Shown: one piece after another, positions 8,328 through 18,117 of the stretch
Layout of the letters: the number at the start of each line of letters is the position of its first letter
Position numbering within the stretch: position 1 is the first letter of the stretch
Origin: Marinomonas posidonica_A
Lineage (GTDB): Bacteria > Pseudomonadota > Gammaproteobacteria > Pseudomonadales > Marinomonadaceae
NCBI RefSeq assembly: GCF_043643765.1
Contig: NZ_JBHZSP010000002.1
Location: 62,001-126,000, forward strand
Length of the DNA stretch: 64,000 nucleotides
Direction of reading: 5' to 3'
Notes under the pieces: model-generated
Told to the model about the DNA's origin: nothing
What the model saw: the letters and a program-made list of their open reading frames with translations, nothing else
Databases searched by the model: none
Translations under genes and position numbers: made by a program

Positions 8328-9515
8328 ATGAAAAACGATGATGTGCTTTTTTGTCGTAAAGCAGTCGTGAACCATAAATCTCAAACAATGGCTTATCATC
8401 TTCTTCATCCTGAAGATGCTTTATATCATGATGAACAAGCATTTTTCAGTTCTCTATTTGTGGATGTTAACCTCAATGAGTTAACTCAGCAAAAAGCGAT
8501 TTTTTACATTGGTTCAATTGATCAGTTAACTAAATTGCCCGAACTTAATGGGCTACAGGTGACGCTTTTCATTGACTGTTCGATTCTAGATCAGCAAATG
8601 TACATAGATAACCTTTCCGAATCACGCTTAGACGGCTACCAATTTGGACTTATTAATCCTGAACCTGATGACTATGACAGTGAGTTCATGAATCTGTTTT
8701 CGTATGTTTTATACGATTTGGAACAGTTTTCTTTAGACAAAATCTTAGTATCGAGCGAACATCCAGATATTGCATTAAAAAATATCTGGATTCATAAAAT
8801 TGAGCAGGCTCAAGATTTTGATCGTCTTAAAGAGGCCTTACCGAACGCTTATTTTAGTGGCACCTTCATCCGTAAAATGACCAAAGTAAAAGGCAAGCGC
8901 ATTATCGCTTATAAAGATATACTCATTGAATTACTCAATCATTTAAACAATCATCAGACTTCACCTCGCCTTCTCGCTGATTGTATTGAGCGAGATCCTA
9001 CGCTGACCTACAGAATTATTAAGCTAACCCATACCGCTCGATATCATAGCCAATTTAATGTCACCAACGCACAGCGAGCTGTTGAAATCATTGGGGTTCG
9101 AGATCTTGTGAAGTGGGTGGGACTAGTTATGCTCAGTAGTGTGCCAGGAAAACCTGATTGTTTATTCTCTATGGCAGTGTCTCGAGCTTGTTTCTGCAAT
9201 AACATTAGCGCAATTTTGTTTCCAAAATTGGAAGGCGGTTTTTTAGTTGGTTTGTTTTCATATTTGCCAAGCTTTTACGATGAAGATCTGGCCACATTAC
9301 TAAAAGATCTTCCTTTAGACACTAACATCACCAAAGCCCTGTTAGAATACCAAGGTAACTTAGGCGGCGTATTGCGAATGGTCGAAGCATATGAATCAGG
9401 TCGTTGGGAAAAAATTCCGTTTGAACAATTGGCGATGAAGAATATATCCAAAGAAATGTTAAAAAACATTTATATCGATAGTCTGACCATGGCAAGAGAG
9501 ATGTCACAAATATGA
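8328..9515 (+). CDS. Degenerate EAL plus HDOD domain protein (YuxH type)
   Basis: A 395-aa protein with an N-terminal EAL-like domain (residues about 1-190) and a C-terminal HDOD domain (about 200-390; HLNNHQTSPRLLADCIERDPTLTYRIIKL). At the EAL position the sequence reads AYHLL, and the metal-ligand residues needed for c-di-GMP hydrolysis are not evident, so the domain is probably a binding or scaffold module. EAL-HDOD proteins of this layout occur in signalling roles such as motility control. The stop overlaps the tatD ATG by four bases. Confidence 0.85.
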   Translation: MKNDDVLFCRKAVVNHKSQTMAYHLLHPEDALYHDEQAFFSSLFVDVNLNELTQQKAIFYIGSIDQLTKLPELNGLQVTLFIDCSILDQQMYIDNLSESRLDGYQFGLINPEPDDYDSEFMNLFSYVLYDLEQFSLDKILVSSEHPDIALKNIWIHKIEQAQDFDRLKEALPNAYFSGTFIRKMTKVKGKRIIAYKDILIELLNHLNNHQTSPRLLADCIERDPTLTYRIIKLTHTARYHSQFNVTNAQRAVEIIGVRDLVKWVGLVMLSSVPGKPDCLFSMAVSRACFCNNISAILFPKLEGGFLVGLFSYLPSFYDEDLATLLKDLPLDTNITKALLEYQGNLGGVLRMVEAYESGRWEKIPFEQLAMKNISKEMLKNIYIDSLTMAREMSQI

Positions 9516-10303
9516 TAGACATTGGCGTTAATTTAAATCATTCCATATTTTTGGACGATTTAGAACACACATTGTTAGAGATAAAGCAGCATGGGATCAA
9601 CGGCATCATTTGTATTGCGTCAGATATTGAAGAAAGTCTGTTATTAGCACAACATTGCCAACGTCATCCAAGCCTTTGGCAAACCATTGGTTGTCACCCT
9701 CATCAAGCTAAAACCTGGCATATGAAAAGCCAGCAAGTATTCCGAGAGCTACTCAATACTCATCAAGCCGTCGCCATTGGAGAAACAGGTTTAGATTTTA
9801 ACCGCAATTATTCTACTCCGGAGCAACAACGATTTGCTTTTCACCAACAGATCGAACTGGCCAAAGAATTCAGTTTACCTCTTTATCTACATGAAAGAGA
9901 TGCTCATCAAGAAATGATTGAAACTTTGAGACAGCATCCCGAAGTTGCTCAGCATTCCGTCATTCACTGTTTTACAGGTTCAAAGGAAGAATTAGACCAT
10001 TATCTAGAGCTTGGGCTTTATATTGGCATAACGGGCTGGGTTTGCGATGAAAGACGAGGTTACGACCTACAATCTTCACTGCCTCACATTCCTTTGGATA
10101 AATTGCTATTGGAAACGGATGCGCCGTATTTATTGCCTAGAAACATACGGCCTAGGCCGAAAAAGAACCACCCAAAATACCTTCCCTATGTGGCAGAAGA
10201 AGTGGCTCGATTACGAGGGATGTCAGTTGAAGCATTAATCGAAGCCACGGTTGATAATACACATAGACTGTTTAATTTATCCCCTAACAGCGACGTAACT
10301 TAA
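9512..10303 (+). CDS. tatD: TatD-family metal-dependent 3'-5' exonuclease
   Basis: A 263-aa TIM-barrel hydrolase. It starts MIDIGVNLNHSIF, as in TatD itself, which has the DIGVNL start in place of the HxH motif of YcfH-type paralogues. Conserved segments IGETGLDFNRNYSTPEQQ, IHCFTGSKEELDHYLELG, ITGWVCDERRG and LLETDAPYLLPR carry the Glu, His and Asp metal ligands. The family degrades DNA from the 3' end and takes part in repair. It overlaps the upstream EAL-HDOD gene (ATGA) and its 3' end overlaps the convergent polB by four bases. Confidence 0.93.
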   Translation: MIDIGVNLNHSIFLDDLEHTLLEIKQHGINGIICIASDIEESLLLAQHCQRHPSLWQTIGCHPHQAKTWHMKSQQVFRELLNTHQAVAIGETGLDFNRNYSTPEQQRFAFHQQIELAKEFSLPLYLHERDAHQEMIETLRQHPEVAQHSVIHCFTGSKEELDHYLELGLYIGITGWVCDERRGYDLQSSLPHIPLDKLLLETDAPYLLPRNIRPRPKKNHPKYLPYVAEEVARLRGMSVEALIEATVDNTHRLFNLSPNSDVT

Positions 10304-12633
10304 AGCAACGAAATTTGCTGTGATAACAAACTTGCCATGTTTGTTTTAAAGATAGGGAGAACACTATCCGCAATCGGAACGAGTTGTTTTTCAATATAGT
10401 GCTCATAATCTAAATGACATAGATCGGCATGTGTCTCATAGGGCATCACCCCAGATGTCTGATAAACATAATTTACCCGCTTTCGCCCTTTATTGTATTC
10501 CAAAGGTAAGCCAAGGTTGGCGCGCTTTTCATCAATCATCATTGCGGCACGCACATGAGGTGGTTTGTGTTTAGAATACGCGGCCAGAGGTCGACTTAAT
10601 TGCTTACTGTAGACCAGCCATTCATCAAGTTGGCCCGCTTTGAGCTGCTCGATGACAGATTGTATATAAGCAATAGGGTTTTCATCATTAAAGATAATGT
10701 CAAAAAGATTGCGCTGAAATTCCCTCGCCAACTTTGTCCAATCGGTGCGCGCGGCCTCTAGGCCTTTGAATACAATTTTGTTATTGGTTTTACCGGCATA
10801 ACGCTTTTTACTGCCTTCTTCTTGACCGCGAATGGTTGGCATAAAGAAGCGTTCATAGAGGGTTTCAAACTCAAGTTCTAAGTGAGAGTCCACATTGGCA
10901 TAGTTACGACACCATGCAGTTAAGGTTTGATTAATTTCCTCACATAAGCGCTTGCCTAACACTTCTGGTTTATCACTGTCATCGTTTAGCACTACGAATA
11001 AGGAATCGGTATCGCCATAAATAACTTTGGCGCCCTTCTCTTCCATCCAGCTTTTAGTGAGTTGCAATATCTCATGCCCACGCATTGTGATCGAGCTGGC
11101 CAGTTCAGCATGATAAAAGCGACACACATTTGATCCTAGTACGCCGTAGAAAGAGTTCATGATGATTTTAATGGCATAACTTAAGATGTCATTATGAGAT
11201 GATTTCGCATCTTCTCTGGCTTTAGCAAGTTCCCCAACCAATTCTGGCAAAATAGCCTGCTCTACATCAAAGTGTGCTCCCAAGTAACCAGGCACAATAT
11301 GCTGAATACCTTGTTGTGGGGTATTTTGTGCTGATATACGAGCTAAAGGGTCAATGAAAAAAGTTCGAATAATACTGGGGTAGAGGCTTTTGAAGTCGAA
11401 CACTAAGACATTTTTATAAAGACCTGGAAGGGAGTTCATGACAAAACCACCGGGACTGGCAACAAAGGCTTCGTCTTTCCATGCTGGTGCAACGTACCCG
11501 GCTTGATGCAAGCGTGGGATATAAAGGTTTTCGAAAGAAGCAACCGAACCACCAGTTTGCTCCATGGGTATGCCAGTGAGATCCACTCGGGTCTGCTGTA
11601 GTTCGATCAATTTTAGCTGCTTAAAAATACGCCATACTAGATCGCAGTCTTGTAAATTGTAAGCCACAAAAGAAGCCAGATCATGCTGATGCATCCGCTC
11701 TATTTCTTGCCAACGATCACCGCCATGTAACAGCTTACTGTCACCTAAGATTTCGTGGCTGACATTGTTTAAACTGTATGACTCAAAGTGATAGCCCCCC
11801 ACCTTAAGTAAGGTAATGCCGTCTAAAGCCACTCTTCCAGGAATAGAGGCAAAGTATTTGCCTTGATTGTCTGAGGAGCGAATATTCCATGTTTCTCCAT
11901 TCACGCCAAAAGCTGCACGAATGCCCAACTGTTGGCAACGCTGATCAATAAAATGAAGATCAAAACCAATCAAATTCCAACCTATGAATATATCTGGGTT
12001 GTATTTTTTTACAAATTGCATGAAACCGAGTAGCAAACTTCGCTCATCGGCAAACGCGGTGACATGCTCTAAGCTGGTATTTTCAGGCGCCACTACAAAG
12101 GCTTGCCGAAGTTGATCATTGGTAACGCCAATAGACAAGATTTTGTTGTGTGTTACCGAGGTTTCAATGTCTAACGACCAAATAGTCCAATTTGGTGAGT
12201 AATCTCCTGCAATCACCTTAGCTTGTTTATAAACGGATTCACCCTGCTCAACCATACCTATAAATCGAATGGCGCCACGAATGCTTCTTTCCATTAAATA
12301 ACGATCATGTGGCTTAATGTCTTCTTCAAAAACCGCATGACCTGTTTGTTTAACAAATTTCAAAATTTGTCTGTGTAAGATCATGCTATTGGTTTGGATT
12401 AAGGTAACCGCTTGATGTTCAAATGAACTGAGCTCAGTAGCATGATACAGAACGCCATTGATGTCGGTAGGAAGTTCTGAAATCGGGATAGTGCTAAAAA
12501 AGCTGGTTTGTTGACGATCTGGTATGACTTTTACCGTCCCGTCAGGCGTTTTGACAAAAAGGCTCATTTCGATCTGGCCATTCACTTCTTTCGTATGGCG
12601 ACTGACAATGTAGCCTTTTTGCTCTTTAAACAT
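10300..12633 (-). CDS. polB: DNA polymerase II
   Basis: A 777-aa family B DNA polymerase, close in length to E. coli Pol II (783 aa). Exonuclease motifs are intact: D155 and E157 in SLDIETS, then NLIGFDLHF and AYNLQDCDLVW. Polymerase motifs A (DFKSLYPSIIR, near residue 415), B (IMNSFYGVLGS) and C (YGDTDSLFV, near residue 540) are all present. It serves in repair and lesion bypass and is SOS-induced in enterobacteria; I did not identify a LexA box here. It lies 23 bases after the YbbP-like permease gene on the same strand. Confidence 0.96.
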   Translation of the reverse strand: MFKEQKGYIVSRHTKEVNGQIEMSLFVKTPDGTVKVIPDRQQTSFFSTIPISELPTDINGVLYHATELSSFEHQAVTLIQTNSMILHRQILKFVKQTGHAVFEEDIKPHDRYLMERSIRGAIRFIGMVEQGESVYKQAKVIAGDYSPNWTIWSLDIETSVTHNKILSIGVTNDQLRQAFVVAPENTSLEHVTAFADERSLLLGFMQFVKKYNPDIFIGWNLIGFDLHFIDQRCQQLGIRAAFGVNGETWNIRSSDNQGKYFASIPGRVALDGITLLKVGGYHFESYSLNNVSHEILGDSKLLHGGDRWQEIERMHQHDLASFVAYNLQDCDLVWRIFKQLKLIELQQTRVDLTGIPMEQTGGSVASFENLYIPRLHQAGYVAPAWKDEAFVASPGGFVMNSLPGLYKNVLVFDFKSLYPSIIRTFFIDPLARISAQNTPQQGIQHIVPGYLGAHFDVEQAILPELVGELAKAREDAKSSHNDILSYAIKIIMNSFYGVLGSNVCRFYHAELASSITMRGHEILQLTKSWMEEKGAKVIYGDTDSLFVVLNDDSDKPEVLGKRLCEEINQTLTAWCRNYANVDSHLELEFETLYERFFMPTIRGQEEGSKKRYAGKTNNKIVFKGLEAARTDWTKLAREFQRNLFDIIFNDENPIAYIQSVIEQLKAGQLDEWLVYSKQLSRPLAAYSKHKPPHVRAAMMIDEKRANLGLPLEYNKGRKRVNYVYQTSGVMPYETHADLCHLDYEHYIEKQLVPIADSVLPIFKTNMASLLSQQISLL

Positions 12634-12656
12634 TACAAACCTTATTTGAGGTAAAA

Positions 12657-15116
12657 TCAGAGATCGCGCAATAAATGCATCGGCGGCACATTCAACACCT
12701 TACGGCTGGCAAATACACCAATGGTCAAAATGACACATACACCAATCAGTGGTCCGAATAACCATAGGTTCGGATGCCAATTAGCTTGGGTATTAAAGAC
12801 GTAAACTTGCAGACCGTAAAGACATAGTTCGGCTCCAAGCGCAGAGATCACCCCAGAGAAGAATCCTAACGCACCAAATTCAACAAATATTGATTGTCTG
12901 ACTAAACTACTTTTTGCTCCCAACACTCTTAATAAAGCACCTTCTTCCAACCTTTCCTCTAGGGTGGACCTTACACTGGCCAGCAATACTAAACCGCCGG
13001 CACACAAGATACACAAGAGGACTAATTGAATGGCTTGAGACAATTGCCCGATAATGGTTTGAATCTGTTTTAAGATATCGCCCACATTCAAAATCGAAAC
13101 CGTGGGGTAATTCGACATGCCTTTATAAAAGTTCTGCGCTTTATCATCGTCCACAAACAGGCTGCTCACGAAATTAGCAGGGTAATCTTGCAGAGCTTGC
13201 TTAGGCAATATCAAATAGAAGTTAGGCTGCATTGTTCCCCAATCCACTTCTCTTACTGAAGTGATGGGCAAGGTAACAATATTGCCACCAATGTTAATGG
13301 TGAGTGTGTCACCAATAGAAACACCAACCTCTTGCGCTACGCGCTGCTCAATGGATAGTCCCTCAGCGGAGAAATCACCTTCAAGAAGTGTGTTCCCCTG
13401 CCCCAGTTGATCAGACCAAGTGAGGTTTAATTCACGGTCCACTAATTCAGGTTCATTACGCCCCTCAGGATATAAGTCGTCTACATTATCATCATTAATT
13501 TTTATGACACGACCTCGTACCATAGGATACCAATCTGAATGTGGTATCTGTAATGCTTGGCTGGTTTGATCAATAGCGTCTATTTGATTGCTCTGAACAT
13601 TAAAAATATAGTGATTAGGCGCATCTTCAGGAAGTTGCTTTTGCCAATCACTGATTAGACTCGATTGCACACCGATTAGGATTAACGTCAACATAATGAT
13701 CAAGGTAAAAACCAACAGCTGGAATAAGTTTGGTACCAAGCGGCGATATAATGAAGCAAGACCAATTTGCCAGCCACTGGTTGCGCCAGAAGTTAACCTT
13801 CTGCCCAGTTTAAACGCTCCAATACCAATTAATCCGACAATTAAACCAATACCAACAATACTCAATGTCATGACACTAGGTAGTAAGAAGCCTTTAGTAT
13901 AAATACACATGAGCGCGTACATACCAGCAAAACCAAGACAGTAAATAATGGCTGTGTTTTGCTCAATTTTAGCCGTGGGTTGTAATACTGAAAGCGGTGA
14001 AATTTTGATTAAACGCATCACCAGAGGCAAACAAAACGCCAACATTGATACCAAACCTGTTGCAATTCCCAGCCATAAACGACTAATAGAAGGTGACGGT
14101 AATTCAGTCGACATCAAACCAGACAGTAATGAGGCGATGATTTCTTGTATCCCCCAGCCTATCGCTAAGCCAATTAAGGTACCAACACAGAAGAGTAAGC
14201 TTAGTTGTTGAAGAAAAGCCAAGCTTAAGAATTTAGGGGTCGCTCCAATGGTTTTTAAGATGGCAACTTGCATCAGATGACGTTTCACAAATCGTGCAGA
14301 CGCCAATGCCATGGCAATACCAGACATCACCACGGCCAACGTACCAGCTAACAATAAGAAAGATTCCGCTCGACTGATGGTATTACCAACGCGATCGCTA
14401 CTTTGTGATGGTGTGCGCCATCGCTGACCATCCACCAATTGCGGTGCCAACCAATCGCCGTATTCTTGCAAGGCATCTCTATTTCCAGCGAGCAAGAGGG
14501 AGTAACGCACTCGACTTCCAGGAATGATTACCTGTGTTTTTGCTAAATCCTTGTCATTGATTACTGCCCTTGGTGAAATAGCAAAGGCAGAGGTTGTTGA
14601 GCCCGGGTCCCGAACTAAAAACCTGGTAACACTAAATTCAGCTTCCCCTATTTCCACTTTATCGCCAAGGCTGACCCCCAGCATGCTAGCCAACCTAGAA
14701 GACAGCCAAACTTCCCCTGTGGCTGGTGGTTGGGTCCATTGTTGCCCCTGACCGAATAGTGTTTGATCAACTAAGTAAGCGCCTCTTAGAGGATAGGAAT
14801 CGGTAACAGCACTGATTTGTGCCAGTTGCAAACTGTCTTTTGCGAACATCATGGTTGTAAAAGATGTTCTTTGAGCTTGCACTAAACTCAGATCATCTGC
14901 TTTTTGAACCCAACCTAATGGGATGCTCTCATCACTTCGGACCAAACGATCAGCCGCCAATAAGTTAGCAGATTGCTCTTCGAACGACAGTTGTAAGCGG
15001 TCAATAAAGAGCCCAATAGAGGTTACTGTACCGACCGATATAACGAGCGCGGCCAACAGTGTGAGCAAATCGCCGCTGCGAAAATCTCGAACCATTAATC
15101 GAAATATGAACATCAT
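12657..15116 (-). CDS. ybbP: ABC transporter permease, FtsX/MacB-like (YbbP type)
   Basis: An 819-aa membrane permease with one N-terminal helix, a large extracytoplasmic domain, a central group of helices (about residues 255-450) and a C-terminal FtsX-type triplet (about 690-810). This double-FtsX layout is that of YbbP, the partner of YbbA in many gammaproteobacteria. The transported substrate is not known; the neighbourhood with tesA suggests lipid or lipoprotein-related work. Its ATG overlaps the ybbA-type stop by four bases. Confidence 0.9.
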   Translation of the reverse strand: MMFIFRLMVRDFRSGDLLTLLAALVISVGTVTSIGLFIDRLQLSFEEQSANLLAADRLVRSDESIPLGWVQKADDLSLVQAQRTSFTTMMFAKDSLQLAQISAVTDSYPLRGAYLVDQTLFGQGQQWTQPPATGEVWLSSRLASMLGVSLGDKVEIGEAEFSVTRFLVRDPGSTTSAFAISPRAVINDKDLAKTQVIIPGSRVRYSLLLAGNRDALQEYGDWLAPQLVDGQRWRTPSQSSDRVGNTISRAESFLLLAGTLAVVMSGIAMALASARFVKRHLMQVAILKTIGATPKFLSLAFLQQLSLLFCVGTLIGLAIGWGIQEIIASLLSGLMSTELPSPSISRLWLGIATGLVSMLAFCLPLVMRLIKISPLSVLQPTAKIEQNTAIIYCLGFAGMYALMCIYTKGFLLPSVMTLSIVGIGLIVGLIGIGAFKLGRRLTSGATSGWQIGLASLYRRLVPNLFQLLVFTLIIMLTLILIGVQSSLISDWQKQLPEDAPNHYIFNVQSNQIDAIDQTSQALQIPHSDWYPMVRGRVIKINDDNVDDLYPEGRNEPELVDRELNLTWSDQLGQGNTLLEGDFSAEGLSIEQRVAQEVGVSIGDTLTINIGGNIVTLPITSVREVDWGTMQPNFYLILPKQALQDYPANFVSSLFVDDDKAQNFYKGMSNYPTVSILNVGDILKQIQTIIGQLSQAIQLVLLCILCAGGLVLLASVRSTLEERLEEGALLRVLGAKSSLVRQSIFVEFGALGFFSGVISALGAELCLYGLQVYVFNTQANWHPNLWLFGPLIGVCVILTIGVFASRKVLNVPPMHLLRDL

Positions 15117-15796
15117 AGGGACTTTTCCGTTAGCTGACCGGATGACATGATCAATTGACGATCACACATTTTAGCAAGTTCATTATCGTGGGTTACCATG
15201 ACAAGAGTCGTGCCTTGTGATTGGTTAAGGTCAAACAGCAAATCGATAATCAATTTACCGTTTTCTTCATCTAGGTTTCCAGTTGGTTCGTCTGCAAATA
15301 GGATCTTAGGCTGAGAAGCAAACGCTCTGGCGATCGCAACACGTTGCTGCTCCCCCCCTGACAATTGATTAGGATAATGGGTTAAGCGATGAGATAAGCC
15401 AACTTTTTGTAATAAAGCTTCCGCTTTTTGTCGTGCGTCTTTGTCCCCTTTTAATTCCGCTGGCAGCATTACATTTTCGATCGCTTGTAAGCTTGGCAGC
15501 AAGTGAAATGATTGGAAGACAAAGCCAACGTACTGACCTCGTATTATGGCGCGTTTTTCTTCGCTTAATGCTGAAAATGCTTGATCATAAACAAAAATAT
15601 CCCCTGACGTGTTAATATCCAATCCTGCCAATAGACCAAGTAATGTCGACTTGCCTGAGCCAGATGCACCGACGATTGCGACAGATTGACTCTCCAGTAT
15701 TTCCATATTGATTCCTTTCAATATGGTTAAATCCCCTGTATTTGAGTTCACTGTGTGAGTAAGATTACTGACTTTAATCGCCGTTCTATTGCTCAT
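15113..15796 (-). CDS. ybbA: ABC transporter ATP-binding protein (YbbA type)
   Basis: A 227-aa ABC ATPase of the LolD/MacB class. It has Walker A GASGSGKST, the Q-loop in GFVFQSFHLLPSLQ, the signature LSGGEQQRVAIARAF, Walker B ILFADEPTGNLD and the H-loop VTHD. It overlaps the YbbP-like permease gene by four bases, so the two form one transporter. It is transcribed divergently from tesA with only 24 bases between start codons, the same pairing as ybbAP and tesA in E. coli. Confidence 0.92.
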   Translation of the reverse strand: MSNRTAIKVSNLTHTVNSNTGDLTILKGINMEILESQSVAIVGASGSGKSTLLGLLAGLDINTSGDIFVYDQAFSALSEEKRAIIRGQYVGFVFQSFHLLPSLQAIENVMLPAELKGDKDARQKAEALLQKVGLSHRLTHYPNQLSGGEQQRVAIARAFASQPKILFADEPTGNLDEENGKLIIDLLFDLNQSQGTTLVMVTHDNELAKMCDRQLIMSSGQLTEKSL

Positions 15797-15820
15797 GTTT
15801 AAATACTCTAAAGGTTAAAT

Positions 15821-16444
15821 ATGTTTGTAAAAATCATTCAAAAATTCGTTTTCGCATTTACCTTGCTGCTTCTGACGAACAGTTCTTTTGCCGCCAATTT
15901 ACTTGTCATGGGCGACAGTCTAAGTGCTGCTTATAATCTAAGACAACAAGATGGTTGGGTAAGTTTACTTAAAAATCAATTAAATCAATCACACCCAAAT
16001 ATTAACGTGATCAATGCCAGTGTTAGTGGTGAAACGACTCAAGGTGGCTTGTCTCGTTTTCCGGCATTACTAGAGCAATATCAACCTGAATGGGTCGTAT
16101 TAGAACTCGGTGCCAATGATGCCTTACGTGGTTACCCGTTAAACCAGACCAAAGACAATCTGAAAAACATGGTCGAACAGTCTCAGAACCTTGACGCTAA
16201 GGTATTGCTAATTGGCAACCAGATCCCTCAAAATTATGGTAAACGTTACACCAAAATGTTTTTTGAGCTCTACAAAGACGTTGCCGATCAATATCAAATT
16301 GCCTATTTGCCCTTCATGCTGCAAAACGTCGCGCTCAATAAAGAACTTATGCAAAATGACGGACTACACCCTAATAAAGCAGGCCAACCGATAGTGCTAG
16401 AAAATATCCTGCCATATTTACAGCCATTATTAGACGAAAAATAA
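15821..16444 (+). CDS. tesA: Periplasmic lysophospholipase/thioesterase TesA (SGNH hydrolase)
   Basis: A 207-aa SGNH hydrolase with a signal peptide (hydrophobic FVFAFTLLLLTNSSFAA). Block I is MGDSLSAAYNL with the catalytic Ser, block III is ELGANDAL with the oxyanion Asn, and block V is DGLHPNKAG with the catalytic Asp and His. TesA acts in the periplasm as thioesterase, arylesterase and lysophospholipase. It is divergent from the YbbAP-type exporter genes. The next gene starts 9 bases downstream. Confidence 0.93.
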   Translation: MFVKIIQKFVFAFTLLLLTNSSFAANLLVMGDSLSAAYNLRQQDGWVSLLKNQLNQSHPNINVINASVSGETTQGGLSRFPALLEQYQPEWVVLELGANDALRGYPLNQTKDNLKNMVEQSQNLDAKVLLIGNQIPQNYGKRYTKMFFELYKDVADQYQIAYLPFMLQNVALNKELMQNDGLHPNKAGQPIVLENILPYLQPLLDEK

Positions 16445-16453
16445 GGAAAATTA

Positions 16454-17392
16454 ATGAAAGCCGTTTTTTTAGACAGAGGCTCCTTCCCTGAAAATTTGAG
16501 CATTCACTTCAACAAGAGCATTACCAACTATGTTGAATACCATAACACTCATGAAACAGAAGTCGTTGAGCGCATCCAAGATGCTGATATTGTACTCACA
16601 AATAAAGTGGTGATCAGTCGCGAGCAAATTAACAACGCCTCAGCCCTGAAACTCATTCAAGTGATGGCGACAGGAACCAATAACGTAGCCATGGAAGCTT
16701 GTGAAGAAAAAGGCATAAAAGTACAAAATGTAGAAGGATATTCCACCACCAGTGTCCCTGAACACACATTTGCCATGTTGTTAGCACTGCGTCGTAATCT
16801 TGTGCCCTACCTTCAAGAAGTACAGTCTGGTGCTTGGGGGAAATCGGAATTCTTTTGTTTAATGGATTACCCCATTAAAGATTTATCGGGTTCGAAAATA
16901 GCCATTATCGGTAGCGGTCAATTGGGAACACAAGTTTCTATACTGGCAAAGGCATTTGGCATGCAAGTCATGTTTGTAGAAAGGAAAAATCGAGCAGATA
17001 TACGTGATGGTTATGTTTCTTTTGACCAAGCCATTCAGGACGCTGACATCATCAGTTTGCATTGCCCTTTAACCCCGGAGACTCAAAATTTAATAAGTGA
17101 ACGTGAATTTAAGCGAATGCGAAATCATGCATTACTGATAAACATGGGCCGAGGCGGTATCGTCAATGAAGAAGCTCTTGTTAAAGCCATAGAATCAAAA
17201 CAAATTGCTGGCGCGGCGTTTGATGTTGCAGCACAAGAACCTATGCCAAGCAACTCGCCATTATGCCGTTTAACACAATACCCTAACTTCTTACTGACGC
17301 CCCATGTTGCGTGGGCAAGTCAAGGCGCGATGGAAAAGTTAGTGCAGATTGCCATTAATCGTATACACGCGTTTGTAGAAACTCAAAAATGA
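16454..17392 (+). CDS. D-2-hydroxyacid dehydrogenase (glycerate/hydroxypyruvate type)
   Basis: A 312-aa NAD-dependent 2-hydroxyacid dehydrogenase. The Rossmann motif GSGQLGTQVSILAKAFGM lies near residue 150, the catalytic Arg is in INMGRGGIVNEEAL, and the active-site His is in LLTPHVAWAS. The overall form (NKVVISREQI, QVMATGTNNV) is that of glycerate dehydrogenase/hydroxypyruvate reductase HprA, but substrate cannot be settled by sequence alone. It has an AAGGAAAA ribosome site, follows tesA by 9 bases and overlaps truC by four bases (ATGA). Confidence 0.9.
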   Translation: MKAVFLDRGSFPENLSIHFNKSITNYVEYHNTHETEVVERIQDADIVLTNKVVISREQINNASALKLIQVMATGTNNVAMEACEEKGIKVQNVEGYSTTSVPEHTFAMLLALRRNLVPYLQEVQSGAWGKSEFFCLMDYPIKDLSGSKIAIIGSGQLGTQVSILAKAFGMQVMFVERKNRADIRDGYVSFDQAIQDADIISLHCPLTPETQNLISEREFKRMRNHALLINMGRGGIVNEEALVKAIESKQIAGAAFDVAAQEPMPSNSPLCRLTQYPNFLLTPHVAWASQGAMEKLVQIAINRIHAFVETQK

Positions 17393-18117
17393 CGCTCGAC
17401 ATTCTTTATCAAGACGATTTTCTTGTGGCCGTAAACAAGCCCGCTGGTTTACTGGTGCATCGAACGTATTTGGCAAAAGGCGAAGAAGATGCTGTCGTTC
17501 AACGTTTAAGGGATCAAACCGGACAATGGGTATTTCCCGTCCATCGATTAGACCGAGGGACGTCTGGTGTTTTAGTGATGGCATTTTCGCCTGAGATCGC
17601 CCGTAGTTTGGCGGAGCAATTTAGTCAATCCCAAACCGATAAAATTTACCATTGTTTAGTGCGTGGATTCAGTCCAGAAGAAGGTAAAATCAATTACCCT
17701 CTTGCCAAATTGAATGAACAAAAAGGTCGTGCCCGATTCAAAATTTCCGGCACAGAAAAAGAAGCAGAAACATTTTTTAAGCGACTGCATCGATATCAAC
17801 TCCCCATTCCAGTAAGTCGTTACCCTGAAATGCGGTTAAGTTTATTAGAAGTGACGCCCAAACAAGGTCGTAAGCATCAAATACGCCGGCATTTTAAACA
17901 TCTGCTCAATCCATTAGTTGGTGATACGTGTTATGGCTGTCGGCACATAAACAAAGCCTTACGAGCGGAATGGGGAGAAGAATTACGACTCATGTTACAT
18001 GCTTCTTCTTTGTCTTTTACTCATCCAATTAATGGCCATAGGTTAACCATTCAGGCTGAGTTCCCTGATACGTTACAAGATGTGATTAATAGGATAACAC
18101 CCTATCAAGTTGATTAA
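17389..18117 (+). CDS. truC: tRNA pseudouridine(65) synthase TruC
   Basis: A 242-aa RluA-family pseudouridine synthase without an S4 domain. The catalytic Asp lies in VHRLDRGTSGVLVMA (near residue 54), and GRKHQIRRHFKHL is the C-terminal substrate loop. The length and the segment LAKLNEQKGRARF agree with TruC, which isomerises U65 in tRNA. It is translationally coupled to the dehydrogenase gene. Its last 32 bases overlap the 3' end of the convergent acetyltransferase gene. Confidence 0.9.
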   Translation: MTLDILYQDDFLVAVNKPAGLLVHRTYLAKGEEDAVVQRLRDQTGQWVFPVHRLDRGTSGVLVMAFSPEIARSLAEQFSQSQTDKIYHCLVRGFSPEEGKINYPLAKLNEQKGRARFKISGTEKEAETFFKRLHRYQLPIPVSRYPEMRLSLLEVTPKQGRKHQIRRHFKHLLNPLVGDTCYGCRHINKALRAEWGEELRLMLHASSLSFTHPINGHRLTIQAEFPDTLQDVINRITPYQVD

